NCBI GenBank assembly: GCA_016793305.1
Contig: JAEUHU010000485.1
Span: 1-13,468 of the forward strand
DNA: 13,468 nt
DNA from: Planctomycetota bacterium
Lineage (GTDB): Bacteria; Planctomycetota; UBA1135; UBA2386
Direction: 5' to 3'
Part shown: one piece after another, positions 1 through 6,644 of the stretch
How positions within the stretch are numbered: position 1 is the first letter of the stretch
Layout of the letters: each line of letters starts with the position of its first letter
The notes under the pieces: model-generated
Databases searched by the model: none
What the model was told of the DNA's origin: nothing
The model's input: only the letters and a program-made list of their open reading frames with translations
Program-made: the position numbers and the translations under genes

Positions 1-72
1 GTCGACCTTCTTCGCCGACTTGCCTTCGCCTGCGTCACCGAGATCGCCGCCGAACAACGTCGCTCCGCCCAT
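1..72 (-). CDS. Possible N-terminus of an unidentified protein, cut by the left edge
   Basis: On the minus strand an ATG at 72-70 opens 24 codons that stay open to the window edge. The peptide begins MGGATLFGGDLGDAG and continues with a lysine-rich stretch. Most third codon positions are G or C, as in the neighbouring genes. The 63 bases between this start and the aminotransferase stop are visibly richer in A/T than the rest of the window, which suits a real gap between genes. I do not recognise the protein and see no strong Shine-Dalgarno sequence. The stretch is too short to exclude a chance open frame. Confidence 0.35.
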   Translation of the reverse strand, partial: MGGATLFGGDLGDAGEGKSAKKVD

Positions 73-135
73 GCAACTACCTACGCATCACAGGCCGCAA
101 ACAGCTGCACGCCGAGGGGATTTCTTCTCACTCTC

Positions 136-1356
136 TCAGCCGGGGGTGCGAGCCGCGCCGGCGAGCTCGACGGCGAGTGCCCTGGCCAGGTGGTCGTGCT
201 GTTCGCGGCTCTGGTAGACCTGCGGCGAGATGCGCAGCAGCCGGAGCTTCGGCGTGGCCCAGCGCATCACCGGCACCTCGATGCGGTGTCGTTCGAACAG
301 CGCGTGCTGCAGCGGGTCGAGGCCGAGCGGCCCGACCAGCTCGTCGCCGCCCTGCGGCAGCGGCACCGCGGCCAGCGAGCCCAGCATCGACGTGGGCGCA
401 GGCGGGGCGATGCCGAGCGTGCGGCACAGCAGGTCGCGGCCGGCGACCGCCAGTTCGTGGTTGTGCCGCTGCACGGCGGCGATGCCGCCCGGCAGCAGGC
501 CGGCCAGGAACTGCAGCGCCGCCGGCACGCAGAGATACGGCGTCGGGTCGTGCGTGCCCGGGAAGTCGAACTCGAGCCGGAAGCGCGAGCGGTCGGTGCG
601 CCTGCTGTTGGCGCCGTGGCTCAGCACCAGCGGCCGGATGCGCTGCTGGCGGTCGGCTCGCACGTGCAGCAGCGCCGAGCCCTTAGGCGTGCAGAGCCAC
701 TTGTGGCAGTTGCCGGTGTAGTAGGCCGCACCGAGGGTGCAGAGGTCGAGCGGCAGCATGCCCGGCGCGTGCGCGCCGTCGACCAGCGTGTCGATCCCGC
801 GCGCGTGCAGGGCGGCGACCAGCTCGGCGACCGGCAGCACGAGCCCGGTCGGGCTGGTCACGTGGTCGACCAGCAACAGCCGCGTGCGCGCGGTCACCGC
901 GGCGAGCACTCGTTCGACGACGACGTGTGGCCCCTCGATCGGGAACGGCAGCGGCACGACCACGACGCGCGCCCCGCTGCCGGCGGCCACGAAGTCGAGC
1001 ACGTTGCGGCAGGCGTTGTACTCGTGGTCGGTGACCAGCAGTTCGTCGCCCGGCGCGAATGCCAGCGAACGCAGCACCGTGTTGACGCCGGTGGTCGCGT
1101 TCGGCACGAACGCGAGGTCGTCGGCCTCGGCGCCGACGAACGCCGCCAGCGCGGCCCGAGCGGCGTCGAGGCGTGCTTCGAGCTCGCGGTGGAGGAAGCG
1201 CACCGGTTCGGCCTCCAGCTCGCGGCGCAGCCGCTGTTGTTCGGCGAGCACGACCCGCGGGCAGGCGCCGAAGCTGCCGTGGTTCAGGAACACGACGTCC
1301 GGGTCGAGGTCCCAGTGGGCGGCGAGTGGCGACGGAGCGGGCAGCGGAGCGGCCAT
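136..1356 (-). CDS. PLP-dependent class V aminotransferase, isopenicillin-N-epimerase-like
   Basis: This is a 406-residue fold-type I PLP enzyme of the aminotransferase class V family, close in layout to isopenicillin N epimerase-like and cysteine-desulfurase-like proteins. Family hallmarks are visible in order: FLNHGSFGACP near residues 23-33, the cofactor-phosphate region NATTGVN at 86-92, DHEYNACR at 110-117, the PLP-pyridine aspartate in LVDGAHAPG (D193), and the Schiff-base lysine in TGNCHKW (K219). Length is normal for the family. I chose the ATG at 1356 because the open frame upstream is low-quality sequence that overlaps the preceding gene, and the chosen start leads straight into the conserved N-terminus. 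It lies 40 bases after the stop of the upstream lipoprotein gene on the same strand, so it is probably co-transcribed. The substrate cannot be told from sequence: epimerase, lyase (EgtE-like), desulfurase and aminotransferase activities all occur in this family. Confidence 0.9.
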   Translation of the reverse strand: MAAPLPAPSPLAAHWDLDPDVVFLNHGSFGACPRVVLAEQQRLRRELEAEPVRFLHRELEARLDAARAALAAFVGAEADDLAFVPNATTGVNTVLRSLAFAPGDELLVTDHEYNACRNVLDFVAAGSGARVVVVPLPFPIEGPHVVVERVLAAVTARTRLLLVDHVTSPTGLVLPVAELVAALHARGIDTLVDGAHAPGMLPLDLCTLGAAYYTGNCHKWLCTPKGSALLHVRADRQQRIRPLVLSHGANSRRTDRSRFRLEFDFPGTHDPTPYLCVPAALQFLAGLLPGGIAAVQRHNHELAVAGRDLLCRTLGIAPPAPTSMLGSLAAVPLPQGGDELVGPLGLDPLQHALFERHRIEVPVMRWATPKLRLLRISPQVYQSREQHDHLARALAVELAGAARTPG

Positions 1357-1396
1357 GTCCGCAGCATCGGGCGCCGGGCCCCGCCGCGGTAGGTTC

Positions 1397-2575
1397 CTAC
1401 TCGACCGGCAGCGCCATGCGCACGACCAGGGCGGCGAGCCGCTCGGCACCAGGCGGCCCTTCCTCGAGGTGCACGTGCGGCTGGGCGGTGAGCGGTCCGC
1501 GGACCCGCAGGCCTCGTTCGTGCGCCGCTCCGCGCAGCATGCGTTCGCCGGCGGCGAGGCGGGCCGCCAGGTCGCCGTCGGCGGGATAGACGACCAGCCA
1601 GCGACCGGCCGCGAACTCGCGCAGCTGCCAGCCTGCGGGCGGCACCAGTTCCGGCCCGTCCTTGCGGCGGCGGAACGGCGCGGCGAGGCGGTCTCGGCCG
1701 TCGTCGTCGCGGAACAGCACCGGGAAACCGGCGATGCTCTGCTGCTGTCGTTGCAGTTCCGTGTGCAGCGGCGTGTAGGCCGTGCATCGTTCGCTCCAGC
1801 CGCCGGGATCGGCGAGAACGACCCAGTGCACCGCCTGCGAGTCGACCAGGATCGGCGTCGGCGAACGCGACTCGACGACCACGCCGGGGGCGGTCATCGG
1901 CCGCGTCGTGGCAGGCATCGCCTCGCCGGGCAGCGTGAAGAAGTCCTTCGCCCAGGTGACGCCGCCGATCTCGATGCGCACGCGGCATCGCCCGAGGGCG
2001 GCACTGCTCGCGGTCTGCGCGAGCCACGTGCCGGCCGCGGTGTGCAGGTGGTCGTCGAGCAGGACGCGGTCGGCGCCACTGCCGATGCGGATCGGCAGCA
2101 GCGTCCCGGCGCGCAGTTCGAGTTCGGTCTCGGTGCTGCCACCGGCCGTCTGCAGCGCGAAGGTGGTCGGGCCGAGCCGCCGGCAGCCCTGGCTGCGGTG
2201 CAGTGGGCCCAGCACCGCGGCGTCGAGCAGGGTGCGCAGCGCGCGCAGCTGCGCCTGCTCGGCGTCCGTGAGGGCCTTCGGCGCGTTGCCGAGGATCGCA
2301 GCCTGGTCGCCGCACAGCAGCTGCTGGCCCATCGGACCCTGCACGCGCAGATCGTGCGGCAAGCGCGCGAACGCTCGCAGTGAGCTGCCGTCGGGCAGCT
2401 CGATCCATGCGGCGATGCGATCGGTCTGGCCGCGCAACGGCCGATGGCATTCGTCGAGCACCGCCTCGACCACGCGGTCGTCGGCGAGGGACGCGGTGTC
2501 GACGGGTCTCGGTGCACTCGCCGGATCGCTGCAGGCTGCGAACAGGCTCGTCAGCAGCAGCCAGCGCGGCCGCAA
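1397..2575 (-). CDS. Predicted lipoprotein of unknown function, TTG start
   Basis: A 392-residue secreted lipoprotein that I do not recognise. No ATG fits. A TTG at 2575-2573 gives a compact signal: Arg-Pro-Arg, a hydrophobic run WLLLTSLF, then the lipobox FAAC with C15 as the lipidated cysteine. This start sits 20 bases after the stop of the upstream HEAT-like lipoprotein gene, which supports co-transcription. No clear Shine-Dalgarno sequence precedes it. The first half, with alternating strands around residues 40-210 (for example LPHDLRVQGPMGQQLLCGD), looks like an all-beta envelope protein, perhaps LolA-like. The second half (about 220-392) has a prolonged alpha/beta pattern ending in HVHLEEGPP and could be SOUL/GyrI-like. 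Both fold suggestions are guesses from pattern. Several single cysteines are spread through the chain and no catalytic motif is evident. Confidence 0.75.
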   Translation of the reverse strand: MRPRWLLLTSLFAACSDPASAPRPVDTASLADDRVVEAVLDECHRPLRGQTDRIAAWIELPDGSSLRAFARLPHDLRVQGPMGQQLLCGDQAAILGNAPKALTDAEQAQLRALRTLLDAAVLGPLHRSQGCRRLGPTTFALQTAGGSTETELELRAGTLLPIRIGSGADRVLLDDHLHTAAGTWLAQTASSAALGRCRVRIEIGGVTWAKDFFTLPGEAMPATTRPMTAPGVVVESRSPTPILVDSQAVHWVVLADPGGWSERCTAYTPLHTELQRQQQSIAGFPVLFRDDDGRDRLAAPFRRRKDGPELVPPAGWQLREFAAGRWLVVYPADGDLAARLAAGERMLRGAAHERGLRVRGPLTAQPHVHLEEGPPGAERLAALVVRMALPVE

Positions 2576-2595
2576 CGGGGCGCGGAGCTTGGGGC

Positions 2596-3630
2596 TCAGC
2601 GGCTCTGGGGCGAGCCGGCACGCTCGGCCGGTTCTGTGCTTCCGGCGGTCGCCGGCGTGCCGCGGTCGAACTGCTTCAGCCACGCCCCGACGTCGTAGCC
2701 GTGGTCCACGCCACCGGCAAGGGCCTGCAGCGCCTTGCTCGCGTGCAGCCGCACGTTCTGGTTGGTCTCCTGGGGCTCGAGCAGCGCCAGGATCGCGCGC
2801 CAGTGGGCCTGGGCGTTCATGCGCGCCAGCGCGATGGTCGCGGCACAGCGGACCAACGGCATCGGGTGCTGCAGGAACGGCGCCACCACGTCGGCATGAC
2901 GGAGGTCGCGCAGCAGGCCGAGGCCCCGCACGGCGTAGAGCTGCACGCCGGCCGGCAGCCGGTCGCGTTGCTCGGTCATCGCCAGCCACAGCGGTGCGTA
3001 CTCCTCGAGCCGGTCGGTGGTGGTCTGCAGCTGGCACAGCGCCCAGGCGGCGGCGACCCGGCTGTCCTCGGGGAACTCCGGCCGCGTGACCACCGCGGCG
3101 ACCACGCCGGGCGGCGTCTTCGGCGCGCGCAGCACGGCGAGGCCGAACACGGCCCGATCGACCAGGGCGACGTTCGCCAGCTGCGCGCCCTGCAGGATCG
3201 TCGGCATCGCCTCCTCCTTGCCGGAGAAGCCGAGTGCGGCGAGTGCGATGCCTTGCTGCCACGCACTGCTCTGGTCGGCGGCGATCGCGGTCAGGCGGTG
3301 GAAGTTGCGGCCCGGCTGCCAGCCCGCGTCCTGCGCCAGGCCCTGGCCGAGCTGGCGCGCGCCGGTGTCGAGCACGGTGTCGCGCAGGTAGCGCTCGATC
3401 TTCTCCAACTGCGAATCGCGGCGCTGCGAGCCCTGGCTGTCGAGCGTCGCCTGGTAGCTGTCGATCGCCTGGTCGAGTTCGAGCAGCAGCTTGTAGACGT
3501 CGCCTTTCTGGTTCTCGGGGATCGAGCCCGGCAGCGTCATCTCGGCGAGATCGGGGCCGGGAGTCGGTTCGGGAGCGGTGCCGGCACACGCGGCGAACGT
3601 GACGAGCGTGAGGACGAGCGGGCGGAGCAT
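2596..3630 (-). CDS. HEAT-repeat-like lipoprotein
   Basis: A 344-residue predicted lipoprotein. The ATG at 3630 gives a short signal peptide (MLRPLVLTLVTFAAC) with C15 as the lipidation site. A Gly/Pro/Thr-rich linker and a helical segment rich in Gln and Asp follow (about 40-90). From about residue 110 to 320 the chain is a run of alanine- and leucine-rich helix pairs typical of HEAT/armadillo-like solenoids, for example a repeat with VAAAWALCQL and one with LVRCAATIALARM. Such solenoids usually serve as protein-binding scaffolds; no enzymatic motif is seen. It is the first gene of the leftward group, begins 68 bases from the divergent dehydrogenase start, and is followed after 20 bases by another lipoprotein gene. 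The two may act together at the membrane, but this is inferred from position alone. Confidence 0.8.
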   Translation of the reverse strand: MLRPLVLTLVTFAACAGTAPEPTPGPDLAEMTLPGSIPENQKGDVYKLLLELDQAIDSYQATLDSQGSQRRDSQLEKIERYLRDTVLDTGARQLGQGLAQDAGWQPGRNFHRLTAIAADQSSAWQQGIALAALGFSGKEEAMPTILQGAQLANVALVDRAVFGLAVLRAPKTPPGVVAAVVTRPEFPEDSRVAAAWALCQLQTTTDRLEEYAPLWLAMTEQRDRLPAGVQLYAVRGLGLLRDLRHADVVAPFLQHPMPLVRCAATIALARMNAQAHWRAILALLEPQETNQNVRLHASKALQALAGGVDHGYDVGAWLKQFDRGTPATAGSTEPAERAGSPQSR

Positions 3631-3698
3631 CGGTGTGGCTTGGAAGGGGACCAGGATGAATCCTTCCCGACGGGTGGCTCGTGCGCCAGAATCGCCGC
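3631..3698. promoter_or_regulatory. Divergent intergenic region, likely two promoters
   Basis: These 68 bases separate the start of the leftward HEAT-like lipoprotein gene (ATG at 3630) from the start of the rightward dehydrogenase (ATG at 3699). Both transcription units must begin here or within the opposing gene, so promoters are expected. I could not find convincing -35/-10 hexamers for a housekeeping sigma factor, nor a clear Shine-Dalgarno sequence in either direction. If the dehydrogenase instead uses the in-frame GTG at 3681, the spacer shrinks to 50 bases. Confidence 0.4.
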
Positions 3699-4736
3699 AT
3701 GGTCGTGAGCGACGTGTTGGCCGACGCCGAGTGCGAGCAACTGCTGCTCGTCCGCGATCGGGCATCGCGCGCCACGTTCCTGGTGGCCCTGCACGATACG
3801 CGCCAGGGCCCGGCCCACGGCGGCATCCGTCGATCCCCATATCCGGACCTCGAAGCCGCCGCCCGCGACGTCGTGCAGCTGGCCCGGGCGATGACCTGGA
3901 AGTGTGCGCTGGCCGAAGTGCCGGCCGGCGGCGGCAAGTGCGTGCTGCTGGACCATCCGGGGCTCGACCGGGTGCAGGCCTATCGGGCGATCGGCCGCAC
4001 CGTGGCGCAGCTCGGCGGCCGGTTCTACACGGGGCCGGATGTCGGCACCACCGACGCCGACCTGCGCGAGGTCGCGACCGAGACGAAGTGCGTGGCCGTG
4101 CCGGCGGCAGCATCGGCCGAGGGCCCCGGCGACCTGGCCGAGGCGACCGCGACCGGGGTGCATGCTGCGCTGCGGGCGCTGGCCGAACGGCTCGGCCGGT
4201 CGATCGACGGGATGCAGGTCCTGATCCAGGGGCTCGGCGCCACCGGCGCCAGGCTCGCCAAACACCTCGCGCAGGATGGTGCCCGCCTGCTGGTCAGCGA
4301 CGTGCGCGCCGACGCCGTGGCCGCGGTGGTGGCCGCGACCGGTGCACAGGCGATCGCGCCGGAGCGGGTGCTCACGACGCCGTGCGACGTGTTCGCCCCG
4401 TGTGCCCTCGGCGGCGTGCTGACGATCCCGGCCGCACGCACCCTGCCAGCACTCGGTGTCTGCGGCTCGGCCAACAACGTGTTCGCCGAGCCGGCCGCCG
4501 CCCACGAACTGCACCGCCGCGGGGTGCTCGCCGTGCCCGACTTCGTCGCCAACGCCGGAGCCCTGATCCAGGGCGCCACCTGGCACCTGACCGGCGTGCG
4601 CGTCGACGAGGCGCGCCTGCAGCGCATCGGCGCGACCACCGGCGAGCTGCTCGACCGCGCCCGTGCGCAGCGCGTGCCGCCGATCGAACTCGCCCTCGAA
4701 CTCGCCCAGGAACGGCTGCACCGGAGGGGCGCATGA
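3699..4736 (+). CDS. Leucine-dehydrogenase-like amino acid dehydrogenase (Glu/Leu/Phe/Val family)
   Basis: A 345-residue NAD(P)-dependent amino acid dehydrogenase, which would reversibly deaminate a branched-chain or related amino acid to its 2-oxo acid and ammonium in the cytoplasm. It aligns by eye with Bacillus leucine dehydrogenase throughout. The catalytic lysines fall at K68 (MTWK) and K80 (PAGGGK), the same numbers as in Bacillus enzymes. The aspartate of GPDVGT is D114. The Rossmann fingerprint GLGATG lies at 178-183, followed by DVFAPCALGG, GSANNVF and PDFVANAGALI. The ATG at 3699 is preferred over the GTG at 3681 because it matches the usual N-terminus (an acidic segment, then EQLLLVRD). 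Its stop overlaps the start of the metallophosphoesterase in an ATGA, so the two are translationally coupled. Leu, Val, Phe or another amino acid as substrate cannot be settled from these motifs. Confidence 0.92.
   Translation: MVVSDVLADAECEQLLLVRDRASRATFLVALHDTRQGPAHGGIRRSPYPDLEAAARDVVQLARAMTWKCALAEVPAGGGKCVLLDHPGLDRVQAYRAIGRTVAQLGGRFYTGPDVGTTDADLREVATETKCVAVPAAASAEGPGDLAEATATGVHAALRALAERLGRSIDGMQVLIQGLGATGARLAKHLAQDGARLLVSDVRADAVAAVVAATGAQAIAPERVLTTPCDVFAPCALGGVLTIPAARTLPALGVCGSANNVFAEPAAAHELHRRGVLAVPDFVANAGALIQGATWHLTGVRVDEARLQRIGATTGELLDRARAQRVPPIELALELAQERLHRRGA
4723..4727 (+). promoter_or_regulatory. Shine-Dalgarno sequence of the metallophosphoesterase gene
   Basis: GGAGG, followed by two more G, ends 5 bases before the ATG at 4733. 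It lies inside the last codons of the dehydrogenase gene. It is one of only two textbook ribosome binding sites in the window and fixes the start of the downstream gene at the ATGA overlap. Confidence 0.75.
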
Positions 4737-5542
4737 CCCTGCGGGTGGTCGGCGACGCGGCTGCTCCGGTGTTCCTGGTGCCGTTCCTCGGCACCACCGT
4801 GATGCAGGAGCTGTGGGTGCACCGCATCTTCGTCGAGGGCTTGCCGCCCTCGCTCGATGCGCTGTTCGTGACCTCCGACCTGCAGGGTTGGGCGCCCGGT
4901 CCGGACGGCCCGCGGCTGCTGGGCTTCGCGGTCGCCGACGAACTGCGTGACCACTGCCGCGCCAGCGGCCTCGACCCGCGCCGGATCGGCGTGCTGCTGG
5001 CCGGCGACCTCTACGCCCACGAGGATCCGCTGCGCCGCGGTGGCATCGGCGACGTGCGCGGGGTCTGGCGCGCGTTCGCGACCTCGTTCGGGTTCGTGGC
5101 GGGGGTCGCCGGCAACCACGACGCGTTCGGCCAGGGGCCGGGGGATCTGCTGGAATTCGCCAAGGAGGACGGCATCCACCTGCTCGACTCCGGCACCGAG
5201 GGGTTGCTGCCCGGGGCGGAGTGCCTCGGCCTGCGGCTCGCCGGCGTGTCGGGCATCGTCGGCAATCCGATGCGGCCGTGGCGCAAGACCCGCGAGGCGA
5301 TGGCGGTCGCGTTGGCTCGCGTCGCGCAGCTCGGGGCCGACGTGGTGCTGCTGCACCAGAATCCGTCGCTGCCGGACGTGCGTCGCTCGGACCACCTGTG
5401 GTTGACCGAGCTGCTGCACGCGCATGGCAGTGGCCTGTGGGTGTTCGGGCATTCGTTCTGCCATCGGCCGCTGATCGAACTCGGCCGCTGCCAGCTGCTC
5501 GCCAGCGAAGGCCGGGCGTTCTGGCTCGAACGGGGTCACTGA
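4733..5542 (+). CDS. Calcineurin-like metallophosphoesterase with altered metal-site motifs
   Basis: A 269-residue cytoplasmic protein of the calcineurin-like metallophosphoesterase superfamily, which cleaves phosphomono- or diesters with a two-metal centre. Motifs in order: SDLQG at 48-52 (D49; the usual D-x-H has Gln at position 51), AGD at 90-92 (D92), GNHD at 127-130, LLHQNP with H208, and GHSFCH at 239-244. The last motif is normally G-H-x-H; here the second histidine is displaced to H244 by two extra residues. The first motif also starts late, after about 45 residues that resemble no motif I know. The order is otherwise complete, so a metal centre is likely. The start is fixed by the ATGA overlap with the dehydrogenase gene and a strong GGAGG upstream. 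The substrate is unknown; the coupling to an amino acid dehydrogenase gives no clear hint. Confidence 0.85.
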   Translation: MTLRVVGDAAAPVFLVPFLGTTVMQELWVHRIFVEGLPPSLDALFVTSDLQGWAPGPDGPRLLGFAVADELRDHCRASGLDPRRIGVLLAGDLYAHEDPLRRGGIGDVRGVWRAFATSFGFVAGVAGNHDAFGQGPGDLLEFAKEDGIHLLDSGTEGLLPGAECLGLRLAGVSGIVGNPMRPWRKTREAMAVALARVAQLGADVVLLHQNPSLPDVRRSDHLWLTELLHAHGSGLWVFGHSFCHRPLIELGRCQLLASEGRAFWLERGH

Positions 5543-5577
5543 CCGCCGCCAACGCACGCGTCGCCGACCGGATGCAC

Positions 5578-5590
5578 ACCGACCCTCGGT
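5578..5590 (+). other. Small hairpin between metallophosphoesterase and thioesterase genes
   Basis: ACCGA-CCC-TCGGT is a perfect 5-base-pair stem with a 3-base loop, 36 bases after the metallophosphoesterase stop and 17 bases before the thioesterase ATG. A second short inverted pair, ACCGGA (5567-5572) and TCCGGT (5590-5595), could form instead. There is no T-tract, so it is not a standard intrinsic terminator. It could shape mRNA ends or be chance in GC-rich DNA. Confidence 0.25.
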
Positions 5591-5607
5591 CCGGTATGGA
5601 TGGAGCG

Positions 5608-6012
5608 ATGACCGACTTCCCGCCGCCGGTGCATCGGGTGCGCGTGCGCTATTGCGAGACCGACCGCATGGCAATCGCCCATCACGGCAGCTACGTCGCC
5701 TGGTTCGAGGAGGCGCGCACCGAGTGGCTGCGGCAGCGCGGCAAGACCTACCGGCAGATGGAGGACGAGGGCAACCTGCTGCAGGTGGTCGAGTTCGTCT
5801 GCCGCTACCACAAGCCGGTCGACTACGACGAAGTGGTCCAGATCGCCGTACGGATCGCCGAACCGGGCAAGGTCGGGGTCGTGCTCGAGTACGAGTGCCG
5901 CCGGGAGTCCGACGGCCAGGTGTGCGCGACCGGCCGGACCAAGCTGGCCTGCGTCGGCCGGGACGGCAAGCTGCGGCGGCTGCCGGCCGAGCTGTCCGGG
6001 GAGCCCCGCTGA
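5608..6012 (+). CDS. Acyl-CoA thioesterase, YbgC/FadM-like hot-dog fold (4HBT)
   Basis: A 134-residue single hot-dog domain protein of the 4-hydroxybenzoyl-CoA thioesterase / YbgC group, which hydrolyses acyl-CoA thioesters. The diagnostic N-terminal motif is present: Y-C-E-T-D19-R-M-A-I-A-H-H-G-S-Y, followed by the helix WFEEARTEWLR. D19 is the expected catalytic aspartate. The rest (PVDYDEVVQIAVRI, then VVLEYECRR and ATGRTKLACV) follows the family's strands. Length is typical. In-frame ATGs also exist at 5572 and 5596, but the ATG at 5608 gives the standard family N-terminus and has GGA and GGAG just upstream (5598-5605). It lies 65 bases after the metallophosphoesterase and may be in the same transcript. 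It could remove CoA from short branched acyl-CoAs that trace back to the dehydrogenase product, but that link is inference. Confidence 0.88.
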   Translation: MTDFPPPVHRVRVRYCETDRMAIAHHGSYVAWFEEARTEWLRQRGKTYRQMEDEGNLLQVVEFVCRYHKPVDYDEVVQIAVRIAEPGKVGVVLEYECRRESDGQVCATGRTKLACVGRDGKLRRLPAELSGEPR

Positions 6013-6122
6013 GCTTCGTTCGTCCCGCGGCGGCCCGCACCTCGCAGCCGGCCCCCGCTTCGCGTAACCTCCCGTCACGGGGGCGGAATCCTCTCCCGCC
6101 CTCGTCGTAGCCCTCGCGCCCG
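6013..6122. promoter_or_regulatory. Upstream region of the sigma-kinase operon with a short palindrome
   Basis: At 110 bases this is the longest gap between clear genes in the window, and it precedes the three-gene signalling unit, so its promoter should lie here. The segment CGTAACC at 6062-6068 resembles the AAC core of ECF-type -35 elements, but I cannot place a matching -10 at the usual spacing. Directly after it is a perfect palindrome CCCGT-C-ACGGG (6071-6081), a possible operator or chance. No terminator for the thioesterase gene and no Shine-Dalgarno sequence before the ATG at 6123 is evident. Confidence 0.35.
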
Positions 6123-6644
6123 ATGCCCCTCTCCCCCGAAGTCGCCTTCGAGCAGCACCGCGAGCGGCTGTTGTCGGTCATCTACCTGCGCATGGGGCCG
6201 AACCTGCGCGTGCGGATGGACCCCGAGGACGTGCTCCAGGAGGTCGCCATCGAGGCGGTCAACTCCTGGCACACCCTCAGCGACGAGCAGAACGCCGGCG
6301 CCTGGCTGGTGACCCTGGCCCGCCGCAAGGTGGCGCGCATCCTGCGCGACCAGATCGGCGTCGCCGCGCGCGACCCCCGGCGCGAACGTTCCATCAAGAC
6401 CGAACTGCCGCTGGCCGACCGCCGGTCCGGCCCGGTGACCCACGCCGACCGCAAGGACCGGCTGCAGCTGCTCGAGGAGGCGATGCAGCGGCTGTCGGAC
6501 GACTACCGGGAAGTCATCCTGCTGATGAAGATCGAGGGCCTCGCCGCCAAGGAGGTCGCCGAACGCATGGCGCGCAGCGAGAACGCGGTGCACCTGCTGC
6601 TGAGCCGGGCGCTGAAGAAGCTCGCCGAAGAGCTGAAGCTGTGA
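6123..6644 (+). CDS. ECF-type RNA polymerase sigma factor
   Basis: A 173-residue sigma-70 family protein with only regions 2 and 4, as in ECF sigma factors. Region 2 spans about residues 8-80 and carries the core-binding and -10-recognition signature DPEDVLQEV (33-41) and the helix GAWLVTLARRKV (59-70). A basic linker (81-112) follows. Region 4 spans about 113-172 with LSDDYREVILL and a helix-turn-helix at about 139-162 (GLAAKEVAERMARSENAVHLLLSRA). Both regions are complete. Its stop overlaps the GTG start of a transmembrane Ser/Thr kinase by four bases, and no anti-sigma gene is adjacent. This points to control by the kinase, as proposed for kinase-linked ECF groups. Target promoters are unknown; control of its own operon is plausible. 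Confidence 0.93.
   Translation: MPLSPEVAFEQHRERLLSVIYLRMGPNLRVRMDPEDVLQEVAIEAVNSWHTLSDEQNAGAWLVTLARRKVARILRDQIGVAARDPRRERSIKTELPLADRRSGPVTHADRKDRLQLLEEAMQRLSDDYREVILLMKIEGLAAKEVAERMARSENAVHLLLSRALKKLAEELKL

Noticed and set aside
190..1392. A 400-codon plus-strand frame opposite the aminotransferase
   Set aside because: It is composed of Arg/Gln/His-rich sequence without motifs; the minus strand carries the PLP lysine, aspartate and other family residues.
1357..1449. A 31-residue N-terminal extension of the aminotransferase from an ATG at 1449
   Set aside because: It overlaps the end of the upstream lipoprotein gene, shows no similarity to the family N-terminus, and the ATG at 1356 leads directly into conserved sequence.
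1397..3937. A single 846-codon minus-strand frame that could be read as one large protein
   Set aside because: Only the part from 2575 to 1397 has protein-like composition. The upstream part is a shadow of the HEAT-like lipoprotein, which has its own start and lipobox in another frame.
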